Shown here piece after piece: positions 43,726 through 53,136 of a DNA stretch of 64,000 bases; position 1 is the first letter of the stretch; each line of letters starts with the position of its first letter. The DNA lies in contig NZ_HG726029.1 in NCBI RefSeq assembly GCF_000499785.1, positions 1 to 64,000 of the forward strand, given 5' to 3'. A program made the translations under genes and the position numbers. The DNA comes from Bacteroides neonati. GTDB taxonomy: Bacteria > Bacteroidota > Bacteroidia > Bacteroidales > Bacteroidaceae. The notes beneath the pieces are model-generated. The model did no database searches and was not told where the DNA came from. It saw only the letters and a program-made list of their open reading frames with translations.

Positions 43726-44450
43726 AATATGCATTAGTAACCGGCGGCAGCCGCGGCATCGGCCGGGCGGTATGCACGCAACTGGCGGGGATGGGGTACT
43801 TCATCCTCATTAACTACCAAAGCAACGACGAAGAGGCCGAAAAGACCCTGCAACTCGTGCGCGACCAAGGCAGCGACGGCGAACTACTGAAGTTCGACAT
43901 CACCGATGCCGCCGCAGCACTCGCTACCCTGTCGGCATGGATGGAGGAGCACGCAGGCGCGTACATCGAGGTATTGATTAACAATGCCGGCATACGCAAG
44001 GACAACCTCATGCTCTGGATGACGGGCGAGGAGTGGACGCGTGTGCTCGACACGAGCCTCAACGGCTTCTTCCACGTCACTCAACCGCTGCTGAAAAATA
44101 TGTTGGTCAAACGTTTCGGCCGCATCGTCAACATCGTTTCGCTGTCCGGTATCAAAGGAACGGCGGGACAGACCAATTATTCGGCTTCGAAGGGAGGCAT
44201 CATCGCCGCCACCAAAGCCCTGGCACAGGAGGTGGCGAAGAAAAACGTAACGGTCAACGCCATCGCCCCCGGTTTCATACGTACCGACATGACCGAGGAT
44301 ATGAACGAAGCGGAATGGAAGAAGGTGATCCCCGCCGGACGCTTCGGTGAGCCCGAAGAGGTGGCCGCACTGGTGGGATTCCTCGTCTCGCCCGCAGCCG
44401 GATACATCACCGGAGAGGTTATTTCGATCAATGGAGGATTATATACGTAA
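43722..44450 (+). CDS. fabG: 3-oxoacyl-ACP reductase (FabG-like SDR)
   Basis: The 242-residue short-chain dehydrogenase has the NADPH motif TGGSRGIGRAV (residues 7-17) and NNAG (87-90). The catalytic set is Asn113, Ser140, Tyr153 and Lys157 (YSASK). It ends in the FabG-like GEVISINGG. In this cluster it would reduce the keto group after each extension of the aryl chain. It is translationally coupled to the ammonia-lyase, and the first ketosynthase follows 9 bp later. Confidence 0.9.
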   Translation: MKYALVTGGSRGIGRAVCTQLAGMGYFILINYQSNDEEAEKTLQLVRDQGSDGELLKFDITDAAAALATLSAWMEEHAGAYIEVLINNAGIRKDNLMLWMTGEEWTRVLDTSLNGFFHVTQPLLKNMLVKRFGRIVNIVSLSGIKGTAGQTNYSASKGGIIAATKALAQEVAKKNVTVNAIAPGFIRTDMTEDMNEAEWKKVIPAGRFGEPEEVAALVGFLVSPAAGYITGEVISINGGLYT

Positions 44451-44459
44451 CATACAGAT

Positions 44460-45683
44460 ATGAATAGAGTTGTCATTACGGGCATGGGTATTTACTCCTG
44501 CATCGGCAAGAATCAAGAAGAGGTTAAAGAATCATTATACAACGGTGTGTCGGGCATCGGTATCGACCCTGCGCGCAAAGAGATGGGCTATTTCTCCGCG
44601 CTCACAGGTATGCTCGAACGCCCCGACCTGAAGAAAAAACTCGACCGGAAGAAACGCCACTCACTGCCCGAACAGGGCGAATATGCCTACATGGCAACCC
44701 TCGAGGCGTTTGCACAGGCAGGCATCGACGAGGCCTTCCTCGATGAGCGCGAGGTGGGCATTCTCTACGGAAACGACAGCAGTGCCGAACCGGTGATTAC
44801 AGCCGTCGACATCATCCGCGCCAAGCGCAACACGGCACTGGTAGGGTCGGGCTCCATCTTCCAGTCAATGAACTCAACGGTGACGATGAACCTCTCGGTC
44901 ATCTTTAAGCTCCGGGGCATCAACTTCACCGTATCGGGCGCGTGTGCCAGCGGCTCGCACGCCATCGGCATGGGCTACCTGCTCATCAAATCGGGGCTGC
45001 AAGAGTGCGTTCTCTGCGGTGGGGCACAGGAGGTGAACCCATACGCAGTAGGCAGTTTCGACGGACTGAGCGCATTTTCGACACAAGAAGCCGAACCGAC
45101 AAAGGCCTCGAAACCGTTCGACAGCCGACGCGACGGGCTTGTGCCCAGCGGCGGAGCAGCGAGTTTGGTGCTCGAGAGCTACGAATCGGCCGTGAAGCGC
45201 GGAGCTACGATTCTGGCAGAGGTGGTGGGCTACGGGTTCTCATCGAACGGCGACCACATCTCGGTGCCCAACGTCGACGGACCGAAGCGCTCGCTGCTGA
45301 TGGCGATCCGCGAGGCGGGCGTGTCGGTAGAGGAGATCGCCTACATCAATGCCCACGCTACCTCGACCCCGGTGGGCGACAAGAACGAAGCGCGCGCCAT
45401 TGCCGAGGTGTTCGAGGGGCACCGTCCGTACGTTGCGTCGACCAAATCGCTGACCGGTCACGAAATGTGGATGGCCGGCGCGAGCGAAACCATCTACTCG
45501 ATCCTGATGATGAACAACGACTTCATCGCCCCGAACCTCAACTTCGAGCAACCCGACGAGGACTCGGCACGGCTGAACATCCCCACGCAACGGGTCGACA
45601 CGACATTCGACACCTTCCTGTCGAACTCCTTCGGGTTCGGAGGCACGAACTCGACCCTGATCGTCAGGAAGTTCAAACCCTAA
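44460..45683 (+). CDS. Beta-ketoacyl-ACP synthase (FabB/FabF-like)
   Basis: The 407-residue ketosynthase has an intact Cys-His-His triad: Cys162 (SGACASGSHA), His299 (INAHATSTPVGDKNEA) and His334 (KSLTGHEMWMAGASE). It would condense malonyl-ACP with the aryl or polyene acyl chain. FabB-like features (ACASG, GHE) suggest a different role from the KS at 50978. It lies between the ketoreductase and the first carrier protein. Confidence 0.9.
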   Translation: MNRVVITGMGIYSCIGKNQEEVKESLYNGVSGIGIDPARKEMGYFSALTGMLERPDLKKKLDRKKRHSLPEQGEYAYMATLEAFAQAGIDEAFLDEREVGILYGNDSSAEPVITAVDIIRAKRNTALVGSGSIFQSMNSTVTMNLSVIFKLRGINFTVSGACASGSHAIGMGYLLIKSGLQECVLCGGAQEVNPYAVGSFDGLSAFSTQEAEPTKASKPFDSRRDGLVPSGGAASLVLESYESAVKRGATILAEVVGYGFSSNGDHISVPNVDGPKRSLLMAIREAGVSVEEIAYINAHATSTPVGDKNEARAIAEVFEGHRPYVASTKSLTGHEMWMAGASETIYSILMMNNDFIAPNLNFEQPDEDSARLNIPTQRVDTTFDTFLSNSFGFGGTNSTLIVRKFKP

Positions 45684-45737
45684 GAAAATTAGATACGTAT
45701 TCCATTTACCATACATTTACCCTAATAACAGATAAAT

Positions 45738-45989
45738 ATGACTCACGAAGAAATTATAGACAAGATTAGAACCACGCTGGCCGAAGAGTTCGAAGTAGAC
45801 ATCGAGATCATACAGGCCGACGCGCCCTTGATGCAAACCCTCGAGCTCGATAGCCTCGATCTGGTAGATATGGTTGTGCTGGTAGAGCAGAACTTCGGCT
45901 TCAACATCACCGGACAAGACTTTGTAGGCATCAAGACGTTTCAAGACTTCTACGATCTGGTTATCACCCGCATGAACGAACCCAAGTAG
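45738..45989 (+). CDS. Acyl carrier protein 1
   Basis: The 83-residue protein has the phosphopantetheine site DSLD with Ser39 (TLELDSLDLVDMVVLVEQNFGF). It is acidic, as expected for an ACP. It would carry the growing polyene or the malonyl extender. The next gene, an acyltransferase, starts with no gap after the stop. A second ACP occurs at 50721-50978. Confidence 0.92.
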   Translation: MTHEEIIDKIRTTLAEEFEVDIEIIQADAPLMQTLELDSLDLVDMVVLVEQNFGFNITGQDFVGIKTFQDFYDLVITRMNEPK

Positions 45990-46889
45990 ATGGCACGCTG
46001 GAAGGGACAGACCAGAGGCGGAACGGCAGGGTACTTGTTTTTCATCTATATGATACGGTATCTGGGCATTGGGGCAGCGTACGGCTTCCTCAGTCTGGTT
46101 GTGCTTTACTTCATCCCTTTCGCTCCGAAGGCTACCGCCGCCACGTGGCGCTATGCGCGGCAAACGCTCGGGCGCAACCGGTGGAAATCGGCTTGCCTGC
46201 TGCTGCGCAACTACTACCGACTGGGGCAGATATTGATCGACAAGGTAGCCATCGGCAACGGCATGGTGTCGAAATATCACTTCGAATTTGAGCAGTACCC
46301 CCGCTTTCTGGAGGTGCTCAACAGCGGACAAGGCGTCATCATGATCGGTGCCCACGTGGGCAACTGGGAGATCGGTGCGCCGTTTTTCGACGACTACGGC
46401 AAAAAGATCAACATCGTTATGTACGATGCCGAGCACCAACGCATCAAGGAGTTGCTTGAGAAGAGCGACCGCCCCTACAAGGTCATTCCCGTGAACGAAG
46501 ACAACCTCACGCACGTGTTCCGCATCACCGAGGCGTTGCGGCAGAAGGAGTACGTCTGCTTTCAGGGCGACCGTTACCTGAATCAGGAGAAACTGCTTAC
46601 CTGTACGTTTATGGGAAGAGTAGCGGCCTTTCCTGCCGGCCCTTTTCTGCTCGCCTCACGCCTGAAAGTGCCCGTAGTGTTCTATTTCGCCATGCGCGAA
46701 AAGGGGCGCACGTATCGTTTCCACTTCGCCGTGGCGGATGAGGCGGTACGCAGCCGCAGCGCGAAACCGGAGCAAGCTCTGCTCGAACAGTACGTAGCAG
46801 CGCTCGAAGGCATTGTAAATCGCTATCCGGAGCAATGGTTCAACTATTACCCGTTCTGGCAATTGCCCCAAACAACCGTATCAAACTAA
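45990..46889 (+). CDS. LpxL/HtrB-type lipid acyltransferase
   Basis: The 299-residue protein has an N-terminal membrane helix (about 16-45) and the lysophospholipid/lipid-A acyltransferase catalytic motif HVGNWE (His122, Glu127) in VIMIGAHVGNWEIGAPFF. FQGDRYLNQEKLLTCTFMGR and the following FPAGPFLLA are also typical. In the cluster it probably transfers a fatty or polyene acyl group from ACP to a lipid or sugar-lipid acceptor. It abuts the ACP gene. Confidence 0.87.
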   Translation: MARWKGQTRGGTAGYLFFIYMIRYLGIGAAYGFLSLVVLYFIPFAPKATAATWRYARQTLGRNRWKSACLLLRNYYRLGQILIDKVAIGNGMVSKYHFEFEQYPRFLEVLNSGQGVIMIGAHVGNWEIGAPFFDDYGKKINIVMYDAEHQRIKELLEKSDRPYKVIPVNEDNLTHVFRITEALRQKEYVCFQGDRYLNQEKLLTCTFMGRVAAFPAGPFLLASRLKVPVVFYFAMREKGRTYRFHFAVADEAVRSRSAKPEQALLEQYVAALEGIVNRYPEQWFNYYPFWQLPQTTVSN

Positions 46890-46901
46890 AAAAACAACCG
46901 C

Positions 46902-47987
46902 ATGAAACTATTTCCCTCGTTAAAGAAAAGATACGCCAAGGAACAGCTCACAGCCACTCAGGCACAACGGCTGGCGCAGGAGATTGCGTTCGGCCCTGTT
47001 GTCTTTCAGGTATCGCGGCTGATGCTGAAATTCGGCATTTTCCGTCGGCTCGCCGACCAGCGGCAAGGGCTGACGCTCGCACAAATCGCCGAATCGGCAC
47101 ACCTGTCCGTCTACGCTGCGCAAGTGCTCCTCGAGGCTTCGCTCACCATCGGCACGGTACTGATCGACGAAGAGCGGTATACGCTCTCAAAAGCGGGCTG
47201 GTTCTTGCTCAATGATAAAATGGCACAGGTCAACATGGAGTTCAACCACGATGTAAACTATCAGGGGCTCTTTCACCTCGAAGAGGCACTACGCAACGAG
47301 CGTCCCGAGGGGTTGAAGGTATTCGGAACGTGGTCCACGATCTACGAAGGGTTGTCAAGCCTTCCGCCGCAGGTACAGAAAAGCTGGTTCGGCTTCGATC
47401 ACTACTACTCCGACTGCTCGTTCGATCAGGCGCTGGAAATCGTCTTCTCGCGTCCCATCCGCACACTGCTCGATGTAGGCGGCAACACCGGACGGTGGGC
47501 CACCCGCTGCGTAGCCCATCACCCGCAGGTCGAAGTCACCATCATGGACCTGCCGCAACAGCTCGCCATGATGAAGGAGCAAACCTCCACCCTACCCGGT
47601 GCGGCGCGCATCCACGGACACGGGGCGAATCTGCTCGATGCGTCCGTGCCTTTCCCTACGGGGTTCGATGCCATCTGGATGAGCCAGTTCCTCGACTGTT
47701 TCTCCGAAGCCGAAGTAACCGCCATCCTGACCCGCGCCGCCCCCTCCATGACTGCCGACAGCCGGCTCTACATCATGGAGACTTTCTGGGACAGGCAAAA
47801 GTTCGAAACAGCCGCTTACTGTCTCACCCAGATCAGTATCTACTTTACCGCCCTTGCCAACGGAAACAGCAAGATGTACCACTCGGACGATATGGAGCGC
47901 TGCATCCACGCCGCCGGACTGACGGTAGAGGAAACCTACGATCACTTAGGCATGGGACATAGCATCCTGCAATGCCGACTGAGATAA
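46902..47987 (+). CDS. Class I SAM-dependent methyltransferase (O-methyltransferase type)
   Basis: The 361-residue protein has an N-terminal winged-helix dimerisation part (LTLAQIAESAHLSVYAAQVLLEA, in part). A Rossmann methyltransferase domain follows, with LLDVGGNTGRWATR (residues ~187-200) and VTIMDLPQQLAMM as in the O-methyltransferase family 2. It would methylate the aryl head group or a tailoring hydroxyl; the exact site is unknown. A second methyltransferase domain is fused to the exporter at 31354-35244. Confidence 0.85.
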   Translation: MKLFPSLKKRYAKEQLTATQAQRLAQEIAFGPVVFQVSRLMLKFGIFRRLADQRQGLTLAQIAESAHLSVYAAQVLLEASLTIGTVLIDEERYTLSKAGWFLLNDKMAQVNMEFNHDVNYQGLFHLEEALRNERPEGLKVFGTWSTIYEGLSSLPPQVQKSWFGFDHYYSDCSFDQALEIVFSRPIRTLLDVGGNTGRWATRCVAHHPQVEVTIMDLPQQLAMMKEQTSTLPGAARIHGHGANLLDASVPFPTGFDAIWMSQFLDCFSEAEVTAILTRAAPSMTADSRLYIMETFWDRQKFETAAYCLTQISIYFTALANGNSKMYHSDDMERCIHAAGLTVEETYDHLGMGHSILQCRLR

Positions 47988-48024
47988 ACAACATAACGTA
48001 AGAACCAACGAATTGACTGTACTG

Positions 48025-48468
48025 ATGGAAAAGAAACCAAGAGAAATCATCGTATCGGGAAAAGAGATTTACAGACTTATCCCTCAACGTCCGCCTATGG
48101 TCATGGTCGATGCCTTCTACGGATTCGACGGTGACAAATCCTTGACCGGATTGACCATAGAAGCCGACAATCTGTTTTGCCAAACCGGACAGCTTCAGGA
48201 GTCGGGTATCATCGAGCACATCGCCCAGTCGGCTGCCGTGCGCGTTGGCTACCTGTACATCCAACGCAATGAACCGATTCCGCTGGGTTTTATCGGTTCG
48301 ATAGATCAATTAACCATTCACGCCCTGCCAGCTGTCGATAAGGTATTGGCAACCGAAATCAGTATAGTGCAAGAGGTAGGCGACATCACCCTCATTGCCG
48401 TACGTGTGTGCAGTGCCGGGCAGCTGATTGCCGAGGGACGTATGAAGATATTTTTAAAGAAAGAATGA
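48025..48468 (+). CDS. Hotdog-fold dehydratase (ApeP/FabZ-like)
   Basis: The ~147-residue protein has the FabZ-like start YRLIPQRPPMVMVDAFYGF and the segment IIEHIAQSAAVRVGYLYI, where Glu and Gln correspond to the dehydratase active-site helix. The His of canonical FabZ (PHRxP) is replaced by Gln in PQRPP, as in ApeP-like proteins. It may work with the dehydratase at 29774. ATG 48025 was preferred over TTG 48013. It overlaps the thioesterase start by 4 bp. Confidence 0.78.
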   Translation: MEKKPREIIVSGKEIYRLIPQRPPMVMVDAFYGFDGDKSLTGLTIEADNLFCQTGQLQESGIIEHIAQSAAVRVGYLYIQRNEPIPLGFIGSIDQLTIHALPAVDKVLATEISIVQEVGDITLIAVRVCSAGQLIAEGRMKIFLKKE

Positions 48469-48908
48469 GAAGAAAAAAAACAGTCCAACCCGCAGCGCTG
48501 ACCGACCGCACTTCACTGCGCGTGCGCTTCAGTGAGGTAGACTCCATGCAGATAGTGTGGCACGGCGAATACGTGCGCTACTTTGAGGATGGACGCGAAG
48601 CATTCGGCCGACGCTACGGACTTGACTATATGAGCATCTACCGGGAGGGATTTATGGTTCCTATCGTCGACCTCGCCTGCCAGTTCAAGCAGCCGCTGTC
48701 TTTCGGCGAAGAGGCCATTGTCGAAACACGTTATATAGCCTGCGATGCAGCCAAGATACAGTTTGAATATACCATCTATCGTGCTTCCGATCAACGCATC
48801 GTTGCTACCGGCAGCACTACGCAGGTGTTTCTCAACGCAGCTAAAGAACTCGAATTGGTGAACCCGCCATTTTACCAAAACTGGAAAAAGAGATGGAACA
48901 TCCTTTGA
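48465..48908 (+). CDS. Acyl-CoA/ACP thioesterase (YbgC/4-HBT-like hotdog)
   Basis: The 147-residue protein has the 4-hydroxybenzoyl-CoA thioesterase signature RVRFSEVDSMQIVWHGEYVRYFEDGREAF, given in part, with Asp in EVDSM as the likely catalytic residue. It could release the finished polyene acid or edit stalled intermediates, like ApeK-type thioesterases. ATG 48465 (ATGA overlap with the preceding stop) was preferred to the earlier frame opening at 48408. It overlaps the next ketosynthase by 16 bp. Confidence 0.82.
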   Translation: MRRKKTVQPAALTDRTSLRVRFSEVDSMQIVWHGEYVRYFEDGREAFGRRYGLDYMSIYREGFMVPIVDLACQFKQPLSFGEEAIVETRYIACDAAKIQFEYTIYRASDQRIVATGSTTQVFLNAAKELELVNPPFYQNWKKRWNIL

Positions 48909-50692
48909 ATGTACACATTGTTGCCGATGCCCTGATTAGCTCACTGGGCTTTGGTACGAGCGAGAACGTATCTGCCATTCGCAGCTACCGTACCGTTCGC
49001 CCGGCTGTTATCGACCCGCTCCGACTGCAACAGGCAGCCGCAGCAGCAGGCATACCGGAGGATCACTTCACGCGCCTGGAGCAACTGTTCATCCTCACCA
49101 TCGGGCAGGTAGCCGAACAGGCAGGTATCAACCTGCGCAATCCCGGTTGTGCCATCCTCCTCTCTACCACCAAAGGAAACATCGACCTATTGGCAGGCCA
49201 CACCGACGACACGCCCAGTAAGCGGCTCTTCCTAGGCGAAATGGGGCAACGGATCGGTCGTTATTTCGGTGCGGAGAAGCGAACGGAGGTACTCTCAAAC
49301 GCTTGCATCTCGGGCGTATCAGCCCTCATCGTAGCCAAACGATGGATTGAGACGGGGCGATATACCGATGTCGTTGTCGCGGGAGGCGATTTGCTGTCAC
49401 CCTTTATCACCAGTGGATTTCAATCGTTCAAATCGATCAGCGAAAACCTCTGCCGTCCTTACGACTCACAAAGAGACGGATTAAACTTGGGTGAAGCCTG
49501 CGGAGCCATCTTACTCAGTCACCGCGGCACCACGAACGACGTATTACTTACAGGCGGAGGCATCAGCAACGATGCCAATCATATTTCGGGTCCGTCGCGT
49601 ACAGGCGATGGCTTATCTATCGCCATCTGCCAGGCGATGCGGGAGGCAAACGTAACACCGCAAGAAGTCAGCTTTATCAACGCACATGGCACTGCCACCT
49701 TATACAACGACGAAATGGAGTCGAAAGCGATTCACCTCGCAGGACTCGAAGCTGTACCGGTGCATAGCCTGAAGCCCTACTTCGGCCATACACTGGGAGC
49801 ATCGGGGGTGATCGAAACCATTATCAGCCTGCACCAGCTGCGAGAAGGCATACTGTTCGGCACCTACGGATACGAGTCACTCGGCGTACCCATGCCCATT
49901 GAGGTAAGTGCCACACACCGCCACTTGTCGATGCAGCACTGTATCAAAACCGCCTCGGGCTTCGGTGGGTGCAACGCAGCCATCGTGTTATCACTGCCCC
50001 AGCATTTGCCAGCACCCGCAACCGACAAAGAGCGTACCCCCGAGAGCGTTTCGGAAGCATGCGCGAAGGTAGCACCCCGTCAGGAGATTCGACTCACCGC
50101 TACAGTAACCATCGAGCAAAGCAAGGTAAGCATCGAACAAAGCAGGGTAAACGTAGGTCAAAACAAAGTAAATATAGAGCCGGAGATAGTATTCTCCTCT
50201 GCCGAAACGGACTTCGGACGCTTCATCCGCGAAGCTTTCAAGCACTTGGGCGAAAGCAATATGAAGTTCTACAAGATGGACGATCTCTGCAAGCTGGGCT
50301 ACGTAGCTGCCGGGTACCTGTTGAAGCAGGCCACCACCACTTTGCTGCCACAAGAAACGGGCATCGTGCTGGCCAATGCATCAGCATCACTCGATACAGA
50401 CCTCAAACACCAGACGCTCATCGACAGTGGGGGGAACGAAGCAGCCAGTCCGGCGGTTTTCGTTTATACGCTGCCCAATGTGGTGGCGGGCGAGATTTGC
50501 ATCCGTCATAAAATACAAGGCGAAAACACCTTCTTTATTGCGCCTCAGTACGATGCTACCCGTTTGGAACAGTATGCCCGCATAGCAATGACCGATGGCG
50601 GGCTGAAACGATGTGTGGTAGGATGGTGCGAACTCTTACAAGGCAACTACCGGGCAACGTTCAACCTATTGGAAACTTATTCGGAATCATAA
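48893..50692 (+). CDS. Ketosynthase fused to a C-terminal KS-like domain
   Basis: Residues 1-370 form a full beta-ketoacyl synthase with Cys138 (SNACISG), His265 (INAHGTATLYND) and His299 (KPYFGHTLGASG). A repetitive linker (about 372-432) contains three 7-residue repeats (IEQSKVS, IEQSRVN, VGQNKVN). Residues ~433-599 form a small thiolase-fold-like domain (FYKMDDLCKLGYVAAGYLL; ETGIVLANASASLDTDL; AVFVYTLPNVVAGEICIRH). This second domain resembles the short separate KS-like proteins of flexirubin clusters. It has no visible catalytic triad, so it may serve as a partner or structural subunit. The fusion is in one unbroken frame. Confidence 0.85.
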   Translation: MEHPLNVHIVADALISSLGFGTSENVSAIRSYRTVRPAVIDPLRLQQAAAAAGIPEDHFTRLEQLFILTIGQVAEQAGINLRNPGCAILLSTTKGNIDLLAGHTDDTPSKRLFLGEMGQRIGRYFGAEKRTEVLSNACISGVSALIVAKRWIETGRYTDVVVAGGDLLSPFITSGFQSFKSISENLCRPYDSQRDGLNLGEACGAILLSHRGTTNDVLLTGGGISNDANHISGPSRTGDGLSIAICQAMREANVTPQEVSFINAHGTATLYNDEMESKAIHLAGLEAVPVHSLKPYFGHTLGASGVIETIISLHQLREGILFGTYGYESLGVPMPIEVSATHRHLSMQHCIKTASGFGGCNAAIVLSLPQHLPAPATDKERTPESVSEACAKVAPRQEIRLTATVTIEQSKVSIEQSRVNVGQNKVNIEPEIVFSSAETDFGRFIREAFKHLGESNMKFYKMDDLCKLGYVAAGYLLKQATTTLLPQETGIVLANASASLDTDLKHQTLIDSGGNEAASPAVFVYTLPNVVAGEICIRHKIQGENTFFIAPQYDATRLEQYARIAMTDGGLKRCVVGWCELLQGNYRATFNLLETYSES

Positions 50693-50720
50693 CTAATCAT
50701 TCTCATAAAACAAAAAACAG

Positions 50721-50978
50721 ATGGAAACATTAATACAGAAATTAAAAGAAGAACTGATCGCAGAACTAAACCTCGAAGAGATTACGCCCGACGATATTGA
50801 CGCCGAAGCTCCCCTCTTCGGAGACGAAGGGTTGGGACTCGACTCGATCGATGCTCTTGAGATCATCCTCATTCTCGAACGTAGCTACGGTATTAAAATA
50901 GAGAAACCTTCGGAGGGTAAATCAATCTTCTATTCCGTGCGCACACTGGCGGATTACATCAGCGCACACCAAAAGTAA
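50721..50978 (+). CDS. Acyl carrier protein 2
   Basis: The 85-residue protein has the attachment site GLDSIDALEIILILERSYG, with Ser42 for phosphopantetheine. It follows the fused ketosynthase by 28 bp, and its stop codon overlaps the next ATG (TAATG), coupling it to the KS/CLF pair downstream. Confidence 0.92.
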   Translation: METLIQKLKEELIAELNLEEITPDDIDAEAPLFGDEGLGLDSIDALEIILILERSYGIKIEKPSEGKSIFYSVRTLADYISAHQK

Positions 50979-52168
50979 TGAACATATACGTAACCGGAAT
51001 AGGGGTTGTTTCCGCCATCGGGCTGAACGTCAGGGAGAACATAGCTGCCTTGCGTAGTTGCCAACATGGCATGGGGGCTGTTTCGCTCTTTGCCACAGGA
51101 CTCGATGTGCCGGTAGCCGAAGTGAAGCGAAGCAATGACGAGCTGAAGCAACTGCTGGAACTCGACGCCAAACGCACCTATTCGCGCACGGCACTACTCG
51201 GAATACTGGCTGCCCGCGAAGCAGCAAGCGATGCAGGGATAGCGGTCGACCGACTACGCATCGGACTGATCTCGTCCACTTCGGTGGGAGGGATGGATCG
51301 GAGCGAAGAGTTTTACAAAACCTTCAAGACCGATCACAGCCGCGGCCGGCTACGCAATGTGATAGCCCACGATTGTGGAGCTAGCACCGAACAGATTGCT
51401 GCCGATCTGGGTGTACAGGGAATGGTGACCACCATCAGTACCGCCTGCTCGTCGGCTGCCAATGCCATCATGCTGGGTGCACGGCTCATTCGTCAGGGGC
51501 GGCTCGATGCCGTCGTTGTAGGAGGTACCGACGCCTTGTGCCGATTTACCTTAAACGGCTTTCAGGCATTGATGATTCTGGACAAGGAGCATTGCCGCCC
51601 GTTTGATGAGTCGCGGGCAGGGCTCAATTTAGGCGAAGGAGCGGGATACCTCGTGCTGCAAGCCGAATCCACCCTGCGCCGTACCCCCTATTGCCAACTA
51701 AGCGGATGGGCCAACACCAACGACGCATATCACCAAACAGGCAGTTCGCCCGATGGCGAGGGAGCGTATCTGTCGATGTCACAAGCATTGGCTACCGCCC
51801 GCATCACCCCGCAAGAGGTCGGCTACATCAATGTGCACGGCACAGGAACACCCAGCAACGACGCCTCCGAAGGGCGGGCGATTCAACGCCTTTTCGGCAA
51901 CTGTCCGCCACTGTTCAGCTCAGTGAAACCGTTTATCGGGCACACCTTGGGAGCATCGGAAGGCATCGAAGCGGTTTACTCCGTACTTTCGGCACAGCAG
52001 GGATATGTTTATCCGAATCTAAACTTCGCCTGCCCCATCGAGGAACTCGGCTTACGACCCGTTACCGAATTTCAGGAACATCTCCCCTTGCGGCACGTAC
52101 TCTCGAACTCGTTCGGCTTTGGTGGAAACAACTCATCACTCGTCTTCTCACGTTTAACCGATCAATGA
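50978..52168 (+). CDS. Beta-ketoacyl synthase (KS-alpha-like)
   Basis: The 396-residue ketosynthase has Cys157 (STACSSAANA), His287 (INVHGTGTPSND) and His322 (VKPFIGHTLGASEG), all intact. It is coupled to a chain-length-factor-like protein by a 4-bp overlap, the arrangement of KS/CLF heterodimers in type II polyketide and aryl-polyene synthases (ApeO/ApeC). It is the best candidate for the iterative polyene elongation enzyme. Confidence 0.9.
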   Translation: MNIYVTGIGVVSAIGLNVRENIAALRSCQHGMGAVSLFATGLDVPVAEVKRSNDELKQLLELDAKRTYSRTALLGILAAREAASDAGIAVDRLRIGLISSTSVGGMDRSEEFYKTFKTDHSRGRLRNVIAHDCGASTEQIAADLGVQGMVTTISTACSSAANAIMLGARLIRQGRLDAVVVGGTDALCRFTLNGFQALMILDKEHCRPFDESRAGLNLGEGAGYLVLQAESTLRRTPYCQLSGWANTNDAYHQTGSSPDGEGAYLSMSQALATARITPQEVGYINVHGTGTPSNDASEGRAIQRLFGNCPPLFSSVKPFIGHTLGASEGIEAVYSVLSAQQGYVYPNLNFACPIEELGLRPVTEFQEHLPLRHVLSNSFGFGGNNSSLVFSRLTDQ

Positions 52169-53136
52169 TGCAACCAGTCTATATCAATCACATCGCTTCC
52201 ATCCATCCCGATGGAAAACGGATCGAATCCGAAAGCGGCCGGTATTACCTCGCGGCTTGCGAACCCGATTACAAAGCGGTCATCGCGAACCCCACGCTGC
52301 GCCGCCGCATGAGCCGTATCGTTAAGATGGGAGTAGCCTGCGGACTGCAATGCCTCGACGATATCCACACCGAACAGATAGGTGCTGTCATTACAGCCAC
52401 CGGCTGGGGCTGCCTCGCCGATACGGAGAAGTTTTTATCCTCGTTGATCGACAACGATGAACGAATGATAACCCCCACTCCTTTCATTCAGTCTACCTTC
52501 AACACCATCGGTGCACAGATTGCCTTGATACGACAAATCCATGCGTATAACATGACCTATGCACATCGCGGCCTCAGCTTCGAAAGCGCCTTAACAGATG
52601 CGTTGATGCGGATAGACGAGGGCGACGAACAAGTGTTACTGGGTTCCGTAGACGAGATAACGCCTGCCAGCCACGCCGTGCAGCAGCGCTTGGGCTTACT
52701 CAAAGGCAACATCACGGCAGGCGAGGGTGCTCATTTCTTCCTGTTAGGTAAAGAACCGGTCAACCGATATGTACCTATCATAAGCGACGTGGAAACCTTC
52801 ATCGGCCTTCACCCTGCCGACGAAGTGAGTAAGCGGATCACCGCTTTCCTCGACAGAAACGGGTTGCAAAGTAGCCACATCGACTGTTTGGTGACGGGAA
52901 AGAACGGATGTGCCGCGCAAGACGCCATCTACGCAACCCTCGAAGAGCAGCTCTTTCCGCAGGCTGCGCACACTACCTTCAAAGAGAGCTGCGGCGAATA
53001 TCCTACCGCTTCTGCCTATGCACTCTTTCGCGTGGCGCAAGATTGCATAGACGGCACGCACAGCGGCAGAATCGTATTGATATACAACCACTATCAGTCA
53101 GTGAACCACTCGCTGATACTTATCCGAAAGCCATGA
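52165..53136 (+). CDS. Chain-length-factor-like ketosynthase partner (inactive KS fold)
   Basis: The ~323-residue protein has a thiolase-like fold of the Ketoacyl-synt_2 type (QIGAVITATGWGCLADTEKFL, in part; PTPFIQSTFNTIGAQIAL; GSVDEITPA). The usual nucleophile segment is replaced by MTYAHRGLSFESAL without Cys, so it should be catalytically inactive and set chain length with the KS at 50978. Met at 52165 overlaps the KS stop (ATGATG); longer upstream frames are unrelated. Its stop overlaps the deacetylase start. Confidence 0.82.
   Translation: MMQPVYINHIASIHPDGKRIESESGRYYLAACEPDYKAVIANPTLRRRMSRIVKMGVACGLQCLDDIHTEQIGAVITATGWGCLADTEKFLSSLIDNDERMITPTPFIQSTFNTIGAQIALIRQIHAYNMTYAHRGLSFESALTDALMRIDEGDEQVLLGSVDEITPASHAVQQRLGLLKGNITAGEGAHFFLLGKEPVNRYVPIISDVETFIGLHPADEVSKRITAFLDRNGLQSSHIDCLVTGKNGCAAQDAIYATLEEQLFPQAAHTTFKESCGEYPTASAYALFRVAQDCIDGTHSGRIVLIYNHYQSVNHSLILIRKP

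Noticed and set aside
51691..52164. N-terminal extension of the chain-length-factor-like protein
   Set aside because: This part is an out-of-frame reading of the upstream ketosynthase; the ATG at 52165 overlapping its stop codon is the natural start.
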